Counted from the first letter of the stretch, positions 30,663-39,702 are shown. The stretch: 64,000 bases of DNA from Acidovorax sp. A79 (GCF_041154505.1 NZ_AP028672.1:1377001-1441000), one strand, 5' to 3'. Made by a program: numbers and translations. The notes: generated by a model from the letters alone, not told the origin.

Positions 30663-32185
30663 GCGGGCTGCTCCTGGCGCACCAGGCGCGTGATGTCGGC
30701 CTTGAGTGTGACCTTGTGCACCTTGCCGGCCACGCTGCGCGGCAGGTCGGCGTAGAAGTGCACGGCCTTGGGGGTCTTCACGGAGCCTAGGTGCTCCTTG
30801 GCGAAGGCGATGAGCTCCTGCGCGCTCACCTGCGCGCCGGGCTTGAGCTGCACGGCCGCGTGCACGGCCTCGCCCCACTTGTCGTCCTCGATGCCGAACA
30901 CGGCGGACTCGTGCACGGCCGGGTGCTGGTCGAGCACGCTCTCCACATCGATGGGGTAGACGTTGAAGCCGCCGGTGATGACCACCTCGCGCAGCCGGTC
31001 CTTGAGGAACAGGTAGCCGCGCTCGTCCACGTAGCCCCGGTCGCCCGTGTGCAGCCAGCCGTCCACGATGGTCTCGGCGGTCTTCTCCGGCATCTTCCAG
31101 TAGCCGTTCATGATGAGGTCGCCGCGCACCACGATCTCGCCCGCCTCGCCCGTGGGCAGCAGGGCGCCTTCCGGGCTCATGATGGCCATATCGGTCACCA
31201 GGCCCTGGCGGCCCACGGAGCGCCAGTTGGCCTCGTCGGCGAAGTCTTCGGCGCGCATCACGCTGACCACCTGCGGCGCCTCGGTCTGGCCGTAGGTGGT
31301 CTCCAGCACGGGGCCGAAGCATTCGCGCACCACGCGGATCTTCTCGGGCGGCATGGGCGCGCCGCCGTAGATCAGGTGCCTGAGGCGGGGCAGCCGAAGG
31401 CGCTCGCCATGCGCCTCGGCCACCAGCATGTACAGCAGCGTGGGCGGCATGAAGGTGGTGGTGATGCCATCCTCGCGGAAGCTGCGCAGCAGCTCGGCCG
31501 GCTTGTTGCTGGCGGGCAGCACGTGGCAGCCGCCCTGCGCCAGGATGGGCAGCAGGTAGGTGGAGGTGCCGTGCGTGACGGGCGCCGAGATGAGGTAGCG
31601 GTCGTCCGCGCCGAAGCCGAACGCCTGGATCTGGTTGACCAGCGTGGCCACCCACGCGCGGTAGGGCTGCATCACCCCCTTGGGCACGCCCGTGGAGCCG
31701 CCCGTGAACTTGATGGCCTGGGCCTCGTCGCGCGAGCGGTCGTGCGGCCGGGGCCGCTGGCCCGCGTGCGCAGCCTCGGCGGCCTGCAGCGTGGCGCGGG
31801 CTTCACCGCCCTCGCCCAGCGCCAGCACGGCCTTCACGCCGGCCAGGTCGAGCGTGCCCAGGTGCGCGGGCTCGGCCACCACGATGGTGGGTTCGGTGAA
31901 CGCGATGATGCGGTTGAGCTCCGCCGCCGGGTTGCGCCAGTTCAGCGGCACCCACACCTTGCCCGCCGCCAGCACGGCCAGCAGCGCCACGACGTGGTCC
32001 ACGGTGTTGCCGGCGCAGATGCCGACGCGCGAGCCGGGTTCGGCGTCCAACTGCTGCAGCGCGCAGGCGGCGGCGTCCACGCGCGCGGCCAGCGCGGCAT
32101 AGGTCAGCACCTGGCCGCCGCCGGCCAGGGCTTCCCGCTGCGGATACATCCGGGCAGCGCGGTAGAAGAAATCGATGGGGTACAT
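30659..32185 (-). CDS. AMP-dependent acyl-CoA synthetase/ligase
   Basis: 508 residues, class I adenylate-forming enzyme. The phosphate loop is FTGGSTGVPKGV (about 163-174), followed by YGQTEAPQV, the ATP-binding TGDRGYVDE and the C-terminal lysine segment SVAGKVHK. It should activate a carboxylic acid to its CoA thioester, feeding the citryl-CoA-lyase-type enzyme. The ATG at 32185 is preferred; an in-frame TTG lies five codons upstream inside a predicted IclR operator. It is the first gene of a minus-strand operon (ligase, lyase, unknown protein, SDR, Bug) divergent from an IclR regulator. Confidence 0.9.
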   Translation of the reverse strand: MYPIDFFYRAARMYPQREALAGGGQVLTYAALAARVDAAACALQQLDAEPGSRVGICAGNTVDHVVALLAVLAAGKVWVPLNWRNPAAELNRIIAFTEPTIVVAEPAHLGTLDLAGVKAVLALGEGGEARATLQAAEAAHAGQRPRPHDRSRDEAQAIKFTGGSTGVPKGVMQPYRAWVATLVNQIQAFGFGADDRYLISAPVTHGTSTYLLPILAQGGCHVLPASNKPAELLRSFREDGITTTFMPPTLLYMLVAEAHGERLRLPRLRHLIYGGAPMPPEKIRVVRECFGPVLETTYGQTEAPQVVSVMRAEDFADEANWRSVGRQGLVTDMAIMSPEGALLPTGEAGEIVVRGDLIMNGYWKMPEKTAETIVDGWLHTGDRGYVDERGYLFLKDRLREVVITGGFNVYPIDVESVLDQHPAVHESAVFGIEDDKWGEAVHAAVQLKPGAQVSAQELIAFAKEHLGSVKTPKAVHFYADLPRSVAGKVHKVTLKADITRLVRQEQPA

Positions 32186-32193
32186 GCAAATAT

Positions 32194-32206
32194 TCCGCAA
32201 TACGGA
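32194..32206. promoter_or_regulatory. Candidate IclR operator in front of the CoA-ligase operon
   Basis: TCCGCAATACGGA: arms TCCG/CGGA around CAATA. It ends 9 bp before the ligase start codon, so a bound regulator would cover the ribosome-binding/transcription start area. A near-identical element faces the regulator gene. Confidence 0.6.
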
Positions 32207-32288
32207 CTTTTATTGTTGAATCGTCGTCAGTGAAATAAATTTCTCATTGAATTATTCCTTTGCACGGCCGGACGCCAAAGCAAATAAG

Positions 32289-32301
32289 TCCACAATATGG
32301 A
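32289..32301. promoter_or_regulatory. Candidate IclR operator in front of the iclR-type gene
   Basis: TCCACAATATGGA differs from the first site only at the two symmetric positions that keep the dyad. It lies 20 bp before the regulator's start codon; its centre is 95 bp (about nine helical turns) from the other site. Confidence 0.6.
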
Positions 32302-32321
32302 TTTACAGTGAATTTGATGAC

Positions 32322-33065
32322 ATGACCACCGTTCAAAGCCTGGACCGGGCCATCGGGCTGCTGCGGCTGATTTCCTCCGAGCACAAGTCCGGCGCCCGCC
32401 TGTCCACGCTGGTGGCGGCCAGCGGCCTGGCGCAGCCCACGGTGCACCGGCTGCTCAAGCAACTGGTCGAAGGCGGGCTGGTGATGCAGGACGCCCGGCG
32501 CCGCTACCGGCTGGGCCACTTCGCCTACGAACTCGGGCTGGTGGCGTCCACCCACTTCAATTTGCGCGACCAGTGCGCGCCCTTCCTCGCACGCATCAGC
32601 GCCGAGACGGGGGACACCGCCTTCCTGGTGGTGCGCAGCGGGGCGGATTCGTTCTGCCTGGACCGCCAGTCCGGCAGCTTTCCGATCCAGGTGCTGACCG
32701 TGGAAGTGGGCAAGCGCCGGCCCCTGGGCATTGGCGGCGGGGGGTTGGCGCTGCTGAGCTTCATGCCGCAGGACGAACTGCCCGAGGTGCTCGGCCGCAT
32801 CGAGCCGCACCTGGCCACCTACGGGGGCCTCACGCGGCAGATCCTGCTGGACCTGATGGAAACCGCCCGTGCGCGGGGCTACGCCAGCATCACCAACTAC
32901 GCCGTGGCGGGCGTGACCAGCATTGGCGTGCCCATCCGGGACCGGGGCGGCATGGTGGTCGGCGCCATCAGCGTGAGCGCCATGACGGCGCGCATGCAGC
33001 CGCGCGAGGACTTCGTGGTGCAGACCCTGCAGCGGGAGATCGCGGCGCTGCAGAAGACGCTGTAG
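32322..33065 (+). CDS. IclR-family transcriptional regulator
   Basis: 247 residues: winged HTH (about 5-65, RLSTLVAASGLAQPTVHRLL) and effector domain (about 75-245, with ITNYAVAGVTSIGVPIRDRG and GAISVSAM). The ATG at 32322 is chosen since the protein then begins at the HTH as in other IclR members; the 25 extra in-frame codons upstream contain the predicted operator. It is divergent from the ligase/citryl-CoA-lyase operon and, by the matched palindromes, probably regulates both itself and that operon. Confidence 0.92.
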   Translation: MTTVQSLDRAIGLLRLISSEHKSGARLSTLVAASGLAQPTVHRLLKQLVEGGLVMQDARRRYRLGHFAYELGLVASTHFNLRDQCAPFLARISAETGDTAFLVVRSGADSFCLDRQSGSFPIQVLTVEVGKRRPLGIGGGGLALLSFMPQDELPEVLGRIEPHLATYGGLTRQILLDLMETARARGYASITNYAVAGVTSIGVPIRDRGGMVVGAISVSAMTARMQPREDFVVQTLQREIAALQKTL

Positions 33066-33104
33066 GTCCTGCGCACCGGCCGGCCGCGGTTGCACGGGCC
33101 ACGG

Positions 33105-34268
33105 TTAGGCGGGGTAGGTGCCCGGCAGCAGGATGGACTGGTCCACCGTGTTGATGTTGGTGTGGCCGCAGAAGGCCATGGTGATGTCCAGCTCCTTCTG
33201 GATGATCTGCAGCGCGCGGGTCACCCCCGCCTCGCCGAAGGCACCCAGGCCGTAGAGGAAACTGCGCCCGATCAGCGTGCCCTGGGCGCCCAGCGCACGC
33301 GCCTTGAGCACGTCCTGCCCGCTGCGGATGCCGCCGTCCATCCACACCTCGATGTCCTTGCCGGCAGCGGCCGCGATGCCGGGCAGCGCGGCGATGGACG
33401 ATGGCGCGCCGTCCAGCTGGCGGCCGCCGTGGTTGCTGACGATGAGCGCATCGGCGCCGCTGTCGACCGCTAGGCGGGCGTCCTCCGCGTCCATGATGCC
33501 CTTGAGGATCAGCTTGCCGCCCCAGCGCTTCTTGATCCACTCGACATCGCCCCAGTTGAGCTGCGGGTCGAACTGCTCGGCCGTCCAGGACGAGAGCGAG
33601 GACAGATCGCCCACGCCCTTGGCATGGCCCACGATGTTGCCGAACGAGCGGCGCGGGGTGCCCAGCATGCCCAGGCACCAGCGCGGCTTGGTCGCCAGGT
33701 TGATGAGGTTGGCGAGCGTGGGCTTGGGCGGCGCCGACAGTCCGTTCTTGATGTCCTTGTGGCGCTGGCCCAGGATCTGCAGGTCCAGCGTGAGCTGCAG
33801 CGCCGAGCAGTTGGCGGCCTTGGCGCGGTCGATCAGGCGCTCGATGAAGTCGCGGTCGCGCATCACATACACCTGGAACCAGAACGGGTGGCGCCCCGTG
33901 TGCTCGGCGATGTCCTCGAGGGAGCAGATGCTCATGGTCGAGAGCGTGAACGGGATGCCGAACGCCTTGGCCGCCTTCGCGCCCAGGATCTCGCCGTCGG
34001 CATGCTGCATGCCCGTGAGGCCCGTGGGCGCGATGGCCACGGGCATGGCCACGTCCTGCCCCACCATGGTGGTGCGCGTGCTGCGGCCTTCCATGTTCAC
34101 GGCCACGCGCTGGCGCAGCTTGATGCGCTGGAAGTCGCTTTCGTTGGCGCGGTAGGTGCCCTCGGTGTACGAGCCTGAATCGGCGTAGTCATAGAACATG
34201 CGCGGCACGCGCCGCTGGGCGATGACACGCAGGTCTTCGATGCAGGTGATTTTGGACAAGTCAGGCAC
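33105..34268 (-). CDS. lldD: FMN-dependent alpha-hydroxy-acid (L-lactate) dehydrogenase
   Basis: 387 residues, TIM-barrel FMN enzyme of the lactate dehydrogenase/glycolate oxidase family. RRVPRMFYDYADSGSYTE is the N-terminal family pattern, QVYVMRDRDF and LTLDLQILGQRH line the FMN, and SNHGGRQLDG holds the catalytic base His and substrate-binding Arg. It oxidises a 2-hydroxyacid to a 2-oxoacid and passes electrons to the respiratory chain. No upstream ATG fits, but a GTG at 34268 is preceded by GGAG at a normal distance and starts the conserved N-terminus (VPDLSKITCIEDL). It stands alone, converging with the IclR gene 39 bp away. Confidence 0.88.
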   Translation of the reverse strand: MPDLSKITCIEDLRVIAQRRVPRMFYDYADSGSYTEGTYRANESDFQRIKLRQRVAVNMEGRSTRTTMVGQDVAMPVAIAPTGLTGMQHADGEILGAKAAKAFGIPFTLSTMSICSLEDIAEHTGRHPFWFQVYVMRDRDFIERLIDRAKAANCSALQLTLDLQILGQRHKDIKNGLSAPPKPTLANLINLATKPRWCLGMLGTPRRSFGNIVGHAKGVGDLSSLSSWTAEQFDPQLNWGDVEWIKKRWGGKLILKGIMDAEDARLAVDSGADALIVSNHGGRQLDGAPSSIAALPGIAAAAGKDIEVWMDGGIRSGQDVLKARALGAQGTLIGRSFLYGLGAFGEAGVTRALQIIQKELDITMAFCGHTNINTVDQSILLPGTYPA

Positions 34269-34419
34269 GCGGACGCTCCAGAAGGGGTTGCACAGGGGAC
34301 GGTAAGAACTGCGCGGATGGTAGGCACTTGCGCGCTGGCGGGCCATCAAAATTATTTGCGCGGGGCTGCAACAAATTTCCAAGGCGGGCCGGGGCGGGCC
34401 CGCGCAAGCCCCAGGACTT

Positions 34420-34487
34420 TCACTAAAAACACCGCCTGGCGCTTATTCCACAAGCGCAATAAGCTATTATTTTCATAGCAAAACATG
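34420..34487 (-). repeat. Dispersed palindromic repeat, copy C (intergenic)
   Basis: On the minus strand: GCTATGAAAATAATAGCTT, then GCGCTT-GTGGAAT-AAGCGC, then AGGCGGTGTTTTT. It lies in the 280-bp gap between the hydroxy-acid dehydrogenase start and the PAS-GGDEF gene end, where it may act as an RNA hairpin. Nothing else recognisable is in that gap. Confidence 0.7.
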
Positions 34488-34548
34488 ATCCCACCGTGGG
34501 TTCTGGCATGCGGCCCCCCTCCCCGCACCGCGTCGCACCGCCGCATGC

Positions 34549-36831
34549 TCAGCGCACGCGGCCTCCCGCGTTGTCGGCCAGCACGACCTCGGGCGTCTCG
34601 TCCGGGCCCCGGTAGAGCATGAAGCGCATGCGCCCGCCGCGCTTGGCGGCGTACATGGCGCTGTCGGCATGGCGCGAAAGCGCGTCGAAGGTGTCGCCAT
34701 GCTGGGGGTACAGCGCGATGCCGCCGCTCAGCCCGATCTGCAGCACCCGCCCCGCCAGCTCGAAAGGCAGGTCGCAGGACGCGAGGATCTTGCACGCCAC
34801 GCTGCACGCGGGCTCGGCGCCGTCCAGCCCCGGCAGCAGCACCACGAATTCGTCGCCGCCCTGGCGGCACACGGTGTCCGAGGCGCGCACGGCGGCCTTC
34901 AGGCGCTGGGCGAACTGCACCAGCAGCAGGTCGCCCACATCGTGGCCGAGGGTGTCATTCACGTCCTTGAAGCCGTCCAGGTCCAGGTACATCACGGCCA
35001 GGCACTTGCCGTCGCGGCGCGCCTGCGAGATGGCCAGCTGGGCGCGGTCCTGCAGCAGCACGCGGTTGGGCAGGTCGGTCAGCGCGTCGTACTGGGCGAG
35101 GTGCGCCATGCGCTCGGCCATGACCACCGATTCGGTCACATCGCGCAGCACGGCCACGGCGCCCGTCACGGCCCCATGGCGGTCGGTGATGGGGCTGGAG
35201 GTTTCCTCCACCTGAAAGCGCTGCCCGCTGGTGCGGTGCAGGACCACGCCGCGCACCGCTTCCACCGCCAGGCCCTGCTCCATGGCCTGGCGCAAGGGGC
35301 TGGCCAGCACCGCGTCGTTGTCGGGGCTGCGCAGGTTCACTACCTCGTCCACGTTGTGGCCCGCCGCGTCGAAGGCCTGCCAGCCGGTCAGGCGCTCGGC
35401 CACCGGGTTCAGGTACGTGACCGCTCCATGGGCGTCCGCGCAGACCACCGCGTCTCCGATGGACTGCAGCGTGAGGCGCACGCGCTCCTTCTCGTCAAAC
35501 AGTTCGTCCTCCATGCGCTTGCGTTCCGAGATGTCCGTCACCTGCACGAAGATGCCACGCACCTTGCCGCCCTCGGTGTCGGGCAGGTAGGAGGCCATGG
35601 TGTGGCGCGCAACGCCATGCACATCCGCGAAGGTGCGCTCGAACAGTTGCGGCTCGCCCAGCAGCGCCCTGTCCAGGAACGGCTTGTTCTGCGCGAACAG
35701 CTCCGGCCCGAGCAGGTCGCTCAGGTGCATGCCGGGCATGCGCTCGGGCCGCACGCCGAACCACTCGAAATAGACCTGGTTGGCGAACCGGTTGCGCAGC
35801 CCGGCATCCCAGTAGCCGATCATCGAGGGCATGTTGTCGAGAATGGTGCGCGTGTTGCGTTCGGCCTCGCGCAGCCGCGCGGAGACCTGCTGGCGCAGCG
35901 TGAGCTCGCGCACGAACAGCGTGGCCAGCCCCACGCAGCTGACCATCAGCAGCAGCGCGAACCCGCCCAGCACCCAGGCGCTGCGGTACCACTTGGCCAG
36001 GACGGTGTCGGTGGACTGCGCCACGTTGAGGATCAGCGGATAGCGCCCCACGGGACGGAACGAATACAGGCGCTCCATGCCGTCGATGGTGGACGTGCCG
36101 ATGAAGGTGCCCGTGCCCTCCTTCTGGAAGCGGATCATGTTGGGGGTGCCCGCCAGGCTGCGGCCCACGTCGGCGTCCCCATAGGGAAACCGGGTGATCA
36201 CGACGCCGTCGCTGCGAAACAGGTTCACGCCGCTGTGGGGGCCCATGTCGAGCGAACCGAACAGCTCATTGAAATAGCTCAGGCTGATGGCGCCCACCAC
36301 CACCCCGGCGAAGCTGCCGTCCGGACGGTAGTAGGCGCGCGAGACCGGCAGGATGTTGAGCCCGGTCACGCGCGAGGGCACGGGCTTGCCCACGAACAGG
36401 CCCTGGTGCCCGCCCGACTGGAACGCCGTGAAATAGTCGCGGTCCGCGAAGTTGACCCGGCGCGGCGGCAGCGGGCCCGAATCGAGCACCACGTTGCCCA
36501 GGGTGTCGAGCACCAGCACATCGCCCGCGCCACGCGCGCGCAGGGAGTTGTCGAACACCACCCGGGCGCGCAGGTCGGGCGGCAAGGCCCACACCTCGGG
36601 CCTGCCCACCTCGCGCGCCACGCCTTCCAGCGATTTATCGAACGTGTCGAGCGCCCAGCTCAGCCCCTGCTCCAGCGTGCGCGCGAGATTGGCGTTGGTC
36701 TGGGCGGCGTAGTTCCACTCGTCAGCGCGAATGGTCCAGATCGTGCGTGCGAAGAGTGCGCCAATGCCCAGCGAGACCAACAGGGCCAGCCAGATCAGGC
36801 GATGGGAAAAGAACTGGCGCAGAAAGGGCAT
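34549..36831 (-). CDS. Membrane PAS-GGDEF diguanylate cyclase with Cache sensor
   Basis: 760 residues: membrane helix (about 10-30), periplasmic dCache-like sensor (about 40-275), second helix (about 285-305), two PAS domains (about 325-440 and 450-565) and a GGDEF domain (about 580-735). The active site GGDEF is intact in VCRQGGDEFVVLLPG, and the I-site RxxD lies five residues upstream. Predicted c-di-GMP synthesis is therefore under combined periplasmic and PAS control and product inhibition. No EAL domain follows. About 50 non-domain residues end the protein. Its periplasmic sensor is similar to that of the GGEEL protein at 9916-11415. Confidence 0.93.
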   Translation of the reverse strand: MPFLRQFFSHRLIWLALLVSLGIGALFARTIWTIRADEWNYAAQTNANLARTLEQGLSWALDTFDKSLEGVAREVGRPEVWALPPDLRARVVFDNSLRARGAGDVLVLDTLGNVVLDSGPLPPRRVNFADRDYFTAFQSGGHQGLFVGKPVPSRVTGLNILPVSRAYYRPDGSFAGVVVGAISLSYFNELFGSLDMGPHSGVNLFRSDGVVITRFPYGDADVGRSLAGTPNMIRFQKEGTGTFIGTSTIDGMERLYSFRPVGRYPLILNVAQSTDTVLAKWYRSAWVLGGFALLLMVSCVGLATLFVRELTLRQQVSARLREAERNTRTILDNMPSMIGYWDAGLRNRFANQVYFEWFGVRPERMPGMHLSDLLGPELFAQNKPFLDRALLGEPQLFERTFADVHGVARHTMASYLPDTEGGKVRGIFVQVTDISERKRMEDELFDEKERVRLTLQSIGDAVVCADAHGAVTYLNPVAERLTGWQAFDAAGHNVDEVVNLRSPDNDAVLASPLRQAMEQGLAVEAVRGVVLHRTSGQRFQVEETSSPITDRHGAVTGAVAVLRDVTESVVMAERMAHLAQYDALTDLPNRVLLQDRAQLAISQARRDGKCLAVMYLDLDGFKDVNDTLGHDVGDLLLVQFAQRLKAAVRASDTVCRQGGDEFVVLLPGLDGAEPACSVACKILASCDLPFELAGRVLQIGLSGGIALYPQHGDTFDALSRHADSAMYAAKRGGRMRFMLYRGPDETPEVVLADNAGGRVR

Positions 36832-36914
36832 AGAAATATCTTGTAACCATTCTAGGCGTCTACCTGTGGCGTGCCGGGCGGCAAGTCACACCGTATCCCT
36901 CGGATTTCGTGGCG

Positions 36915-39290
36915 TCAATGCGCAGTGGCCCTGGGTGCGGCCGCCACGGCACCCGCGCCGCGCACCTCGATGCGGACCTCGTCCAGCACCTGGCCCTGGA
37001 CATCGGTGAGCTGCACCACGTGCCGCCCCGGCCAGGGCATCCAGGCCACGCGCGCGCCGCGCCCGAGCGGCCTGCCGTCCATGCGCCACAACCACCCGCT
37101 TCCCGTGGCGGTGAACTGCAGGCGCTGGCGCGCGGGAGGGATGTCCGGGTCCAGCGCGATGATGGTGCCAGGGGCCGGCGCCGTGATGCGCGCGCCAAGG
37201 CCCGGCGCGGCCGCCCCGGCCTCCCGCCCCGGGGGATGGGGGGTTCTTTTGGCGCTGGCGCTGGTTTCGTCTTGCCCGTTAGCTCCTGAATCAATAGCAA
37301 ACAGGGGCTGCTGGGTGCCCTCCAGGAACCACTCCTGCCGCGCCGCCTCCAGGGGCTGGCGGGCGTCGCCCGCGCCACCGGGCTGTGGCGCGGCGGGCCC
37401 GAATTGCACGGCGGCCCGGGCAAGGCCTGGGGGCGCCTTGGGGGCGCGGCTGGGTTCGCGCGCGTGCAGGAAGCCCATGACCGCGGCCCAGATGGGCGCG
37501 GCGCCGCTGGTGCCGCTCACGTCGTGCATGGCCGCGCCGCTGGCATTGCCCACCCATACGCCCACGGTGTAGCGCGCGGACCAGCCCACGGCCCAGTTGT
37601 CGCGCATGTCCTTGCTGGTACCGGTCTTCACGGCGGTCCAGAAGCGCGTGGCCAGCACGCTGTCGGTGCCAAAGGTGCGCGCCCGCGCATTGCCGTCGGA
37701 CAGGATGTCGCCCACGATGAAGACGGCGCGCGGATCGAGCGCGGGGGCGAAGGCCGGGGCCTTGCCGGGGGGCGCCTGGGCCCATGCCACCGGGCTCAGG
37801 CGCCCGCCGTTGGCGAGGGTGCGAAACGCGTTGGACAGGTGCAGCAGCGGCACCTCGGGGCTGCCCAGCGCGAGGCTGTAGCCAAAGTAGTCCCCGTTTT
37901 CGCGCAGCGGCATGCCCGCCGCGGAGAGCTGGCGATGGAACGCGTCCGGCGTGACCATGACCAGCGTGCGCACCGCCGGCACGTTCAGCGACGCCGCCAG
38001 CGCGGTGCGCACCGACACCCAGCCCTTGAACTGGCGGTCGTAGTTCTGCGGGATGTACAGGCCGCCCGCGGTGGCGATGTGCGCGGGCGAATCGTCCACC
38101 AGCGAGGCCGCCGTGAGACGCCGCTCGGCGATGGCCTGCGCATACAGGAACGGCTTGAGCGTGGAGCCCGGCTGGCGCGGCGCCAGCACGCCATCCACCT
38201 CGCCGGCCTGGCTCAGCGGCCCCGACGAGCCCACCCAGGCCAGCACCGCGCCCGTGGCGTTGTCCAGCACCAGCACCGCGCCGTCTTCCACGTTGCGCCC
38301 GCGCAGCTCCCGCAGGTGCTGCTGCAGGGTCTGCACGGCAAAGCGCTGCAGCGGCGCGCGCAGCGTGCTCTGCACGCGCTCGGGCACCACGCCCCCTTCC
38401 TTGAAGCGCTGGCGCAGCAAGTGCCGCGCGAAGTGGGGGGCCACGCCCTCGCTCGCATCGAACGCGCGGCGCTGCAGCGCCGCCGTGGCGAACAGGTCCA
38501 GGGCATCGCAGTCCACGGGGGGCAGGTGCTGTGCCGGACGGCCGGAGGCCAGGGATGGCGGCCGCGCCGGTGGCTGCTGCGCCCGCATGTCGCGCAGCAC
38601 CCCGCAGGCCCGCTGCGCCACCAGGCCGGGGCGCGCGTTGGGCGCGCGCACCAGCGCGGCCGCCACGGCCGCCTCGCGCTCGTCCAGGCCATGGGCGGCC
38701 TTGCCGAACAGCGTGCGACTCAGGGCGTCGATGCCCACCAGTTCGCTGCGAAAGGGCACGAGGTTGAGGTAGGCCTCCAGGATCTGGTCCTTGCGCCAGC
38801 GCCGGTCCAGCACCTGTGCGGCCACCGTCTGGCCGAGCTTTTGCGCCACCGAGCGCCCGCCCGGCCCCTGGCGCCAGTCCCCATCGAGCAGGCCCGCCAG
38901 CTGCATGGTGATGGTGCTGGCCCCGCGCGTGCGCTGGTTCCACAGGTTGCCCCAGGCGGCGGCCGAGGCGGCTTGCCAGTCCACCCCGCTGTGCTCGAAG
39001 AAACGCTTGTCCTCGCTGAGCACCAGGGCCGTGCGCAGCGCGGGTGAAATGTCGGCCAGCGCCACCCACTGGCCACGGCGCACGGTGGTGTCGGTGCGCA
39101 GGCGCTGCAGCACCTCGCCCTCGCGCGAGAGGAGCACGGTGTCGGACGGTCTGAAGTCCGCGCGCACCTCCTCGAAAGTCGCGATGGCCGCCGCGGGCGC
39201 CGCCAGGAAGGCGGACAGGGCCGCCACGGCCCACCCCTTGTACGGCCTGCGCGCCCGCCCGGGCACCACGGGCCGGCCACGGTCAGTCAT
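36915..39290 (-). CDS. pbpC: Penicillin-binding protein 1C, bifunctional peptidoglycan synthase
   Basis: 791 residues. After a short cytoplasmic N-terminus and one membrane helix (about 18-38), the GT51 transglycosylase domain has its catalytic glutamate in LSEDKRFFEHSG (E93). The transpeptidase domain carries STLK (S376 nucleophile, K379), SLN (434-436) and KTG (555-557). A C-terminal PbpC-specific BiPBP_C domain (about 695-791) follows. It polymerises and crosslinks peptidoglycan. It overlaps the small membrane-protein gene by 8 bp and lies in an operon with an alpha-2-macroglobulin gene, a conserved pairing. The linker before the BiPBP_C domain (about residues 663-682) contains a copy of the dispersed repeat. 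Confidence 0.96.
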   Translation of the reverse strand: MTDRGRPVVPGRARRPYKGWAVAALSAFLAAPAAAIATFEEVRADFRPSDTVLLSREGEVLQRLRTDTTVRRGQWVALADISPALRTALVLSEDKRFFEHSGVDWQAASAAAWGNLWNQRTRGASTITMQLAGLLDGDWRQGPGGRSVAQKLGQTVAAQVLDRRWRKDQILEAYLNLVPFRSELVGIDALSRTLFGKAAHGLDEREAAVAAALVRAPNARPGLVAQRACGVLRDMRAQQPPARPPSLASGRPAQHLPPVDCDALDLFATAALQRRAFDASEGVAPHFARHLLRQRFKEGGVVPERVQSTLRAPLQRFAVQTLQQHLRELRGRNVEDGAVLVLDNATGAVLAWVGSSGPLSQAGEVDGVLAPRQPGSTLKPFLYAQAIAERRLTAASLVDDSPAHIATAGGLYIPQNYDRQFKGWVSVRTALAASLNVPAVRTLVMVTPDAFHRQLSAAGMPLRENGDYFGYSLALGSPEVPLLHLSNAFRTLANGGRLSPVAWAQAPPGKAPAFAPALDPRAVFIVGDILSDGNARARTFGTDSVLATRFWTAVKTGTSKDMRDNWAVGWSARYTVGVWVGNASGAAMHDVSGTSGAAPIWAAVMGFLHAREPSRAPKAPPGLARAAVQFGPAAPQPGGAGDARQPLEAARQEWFLEGTQQPLFAIDSGANGQDETSASAKRTPHPPGREAGAAAPGLGARITAPAPGTIIALDPDIPPARQRLQFTATGSGWLWRMDGRPLGRGARVAWMPWPGRHVVQLTDVQGQVLDEVRIEVRGAGAVAAAPRATAH
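37246..37302 (-). repeat. Dispersed palindromic repeat, copy F (within pbpC)
   Basis: Minus strand: GCTATTGATTCAGGAGCTAA, then a diverged middle, then CAGCGCCAGCGCCAAAA. It is in frame in pbpC and encodes a hydrophilic linker (FAIDSGANGQDETSASAKR). It is the most diverged copy, so confidence is lower. Confidence 0.5.
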
Positions 39291-39651
39291 CCCGATGCTC
39301 CCGGTCGAACCGCGTTTCGGCCTCGGTCAGGTGGCGCAGCAGCACGTGCGAGATCAGGTTGACCCCGATGCCGCCGAACACCACCGGCAGGATATACAGG
39401 GCAATCGACAGCTCGGAGATGAACACCGCGTCGTCCGCCAGCGACGGCGTGCCTTTGGCCAGGGCCGCGAGCGATTGCAGCAGGTACACGTCCACGCCCG
39501 CGATCAGCACCAGCGCCACGCCAAAACCCAGCACCGCCATGCGCGAGATCGAGCGCGTGGCCAGCAGCAGCCCATAGATGCCCGCGGGCAGCACCAGGGA
39601 AAACGCCACCAGCAGCCAGAACCGCAGTTCCACGAAGACACTGAGGCTCAT
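39283..39651 (-). CDS. Small membrane protein of unknown function
   Basis: 122 residues with three predicted membrane helices (about 8-30, 35-57 and 75-105) and a charged C-terminus (ETRFDREHRDD). No family recognised. Its stop lies 8 bp inside the pbpC gene, and it starts 51 bp after the alpha-2-macroglobulin stop, so it belongs to that cell-wall operon and may act with PbpC at the membrane. Confidence 0.7.
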   Translation of the reverse strand: MSLSVFVELRFWLLVAFSLVLPAGIYGLLLATRSISRMAVLGFGVALVLIAGVDVYLLQSLAALAKGTPSLADDAVFISELSIALYILPVVFGGIGVNLISHVLLRHLTEAETRFDREHRDD

Positions 39652-39702
39652 GGCGCGCGGCTCCGGGGACGGCTCATGACGGGGCGTGGCACGGCGCCGC
39701 GG

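Noticed and set aside
34669..36846. 725-codon plus-strand ORF
   Set aside because: Antisense shadow of the PAS-GGDEF gene, rich in His, Arg and Gln, with no recognisable domain.
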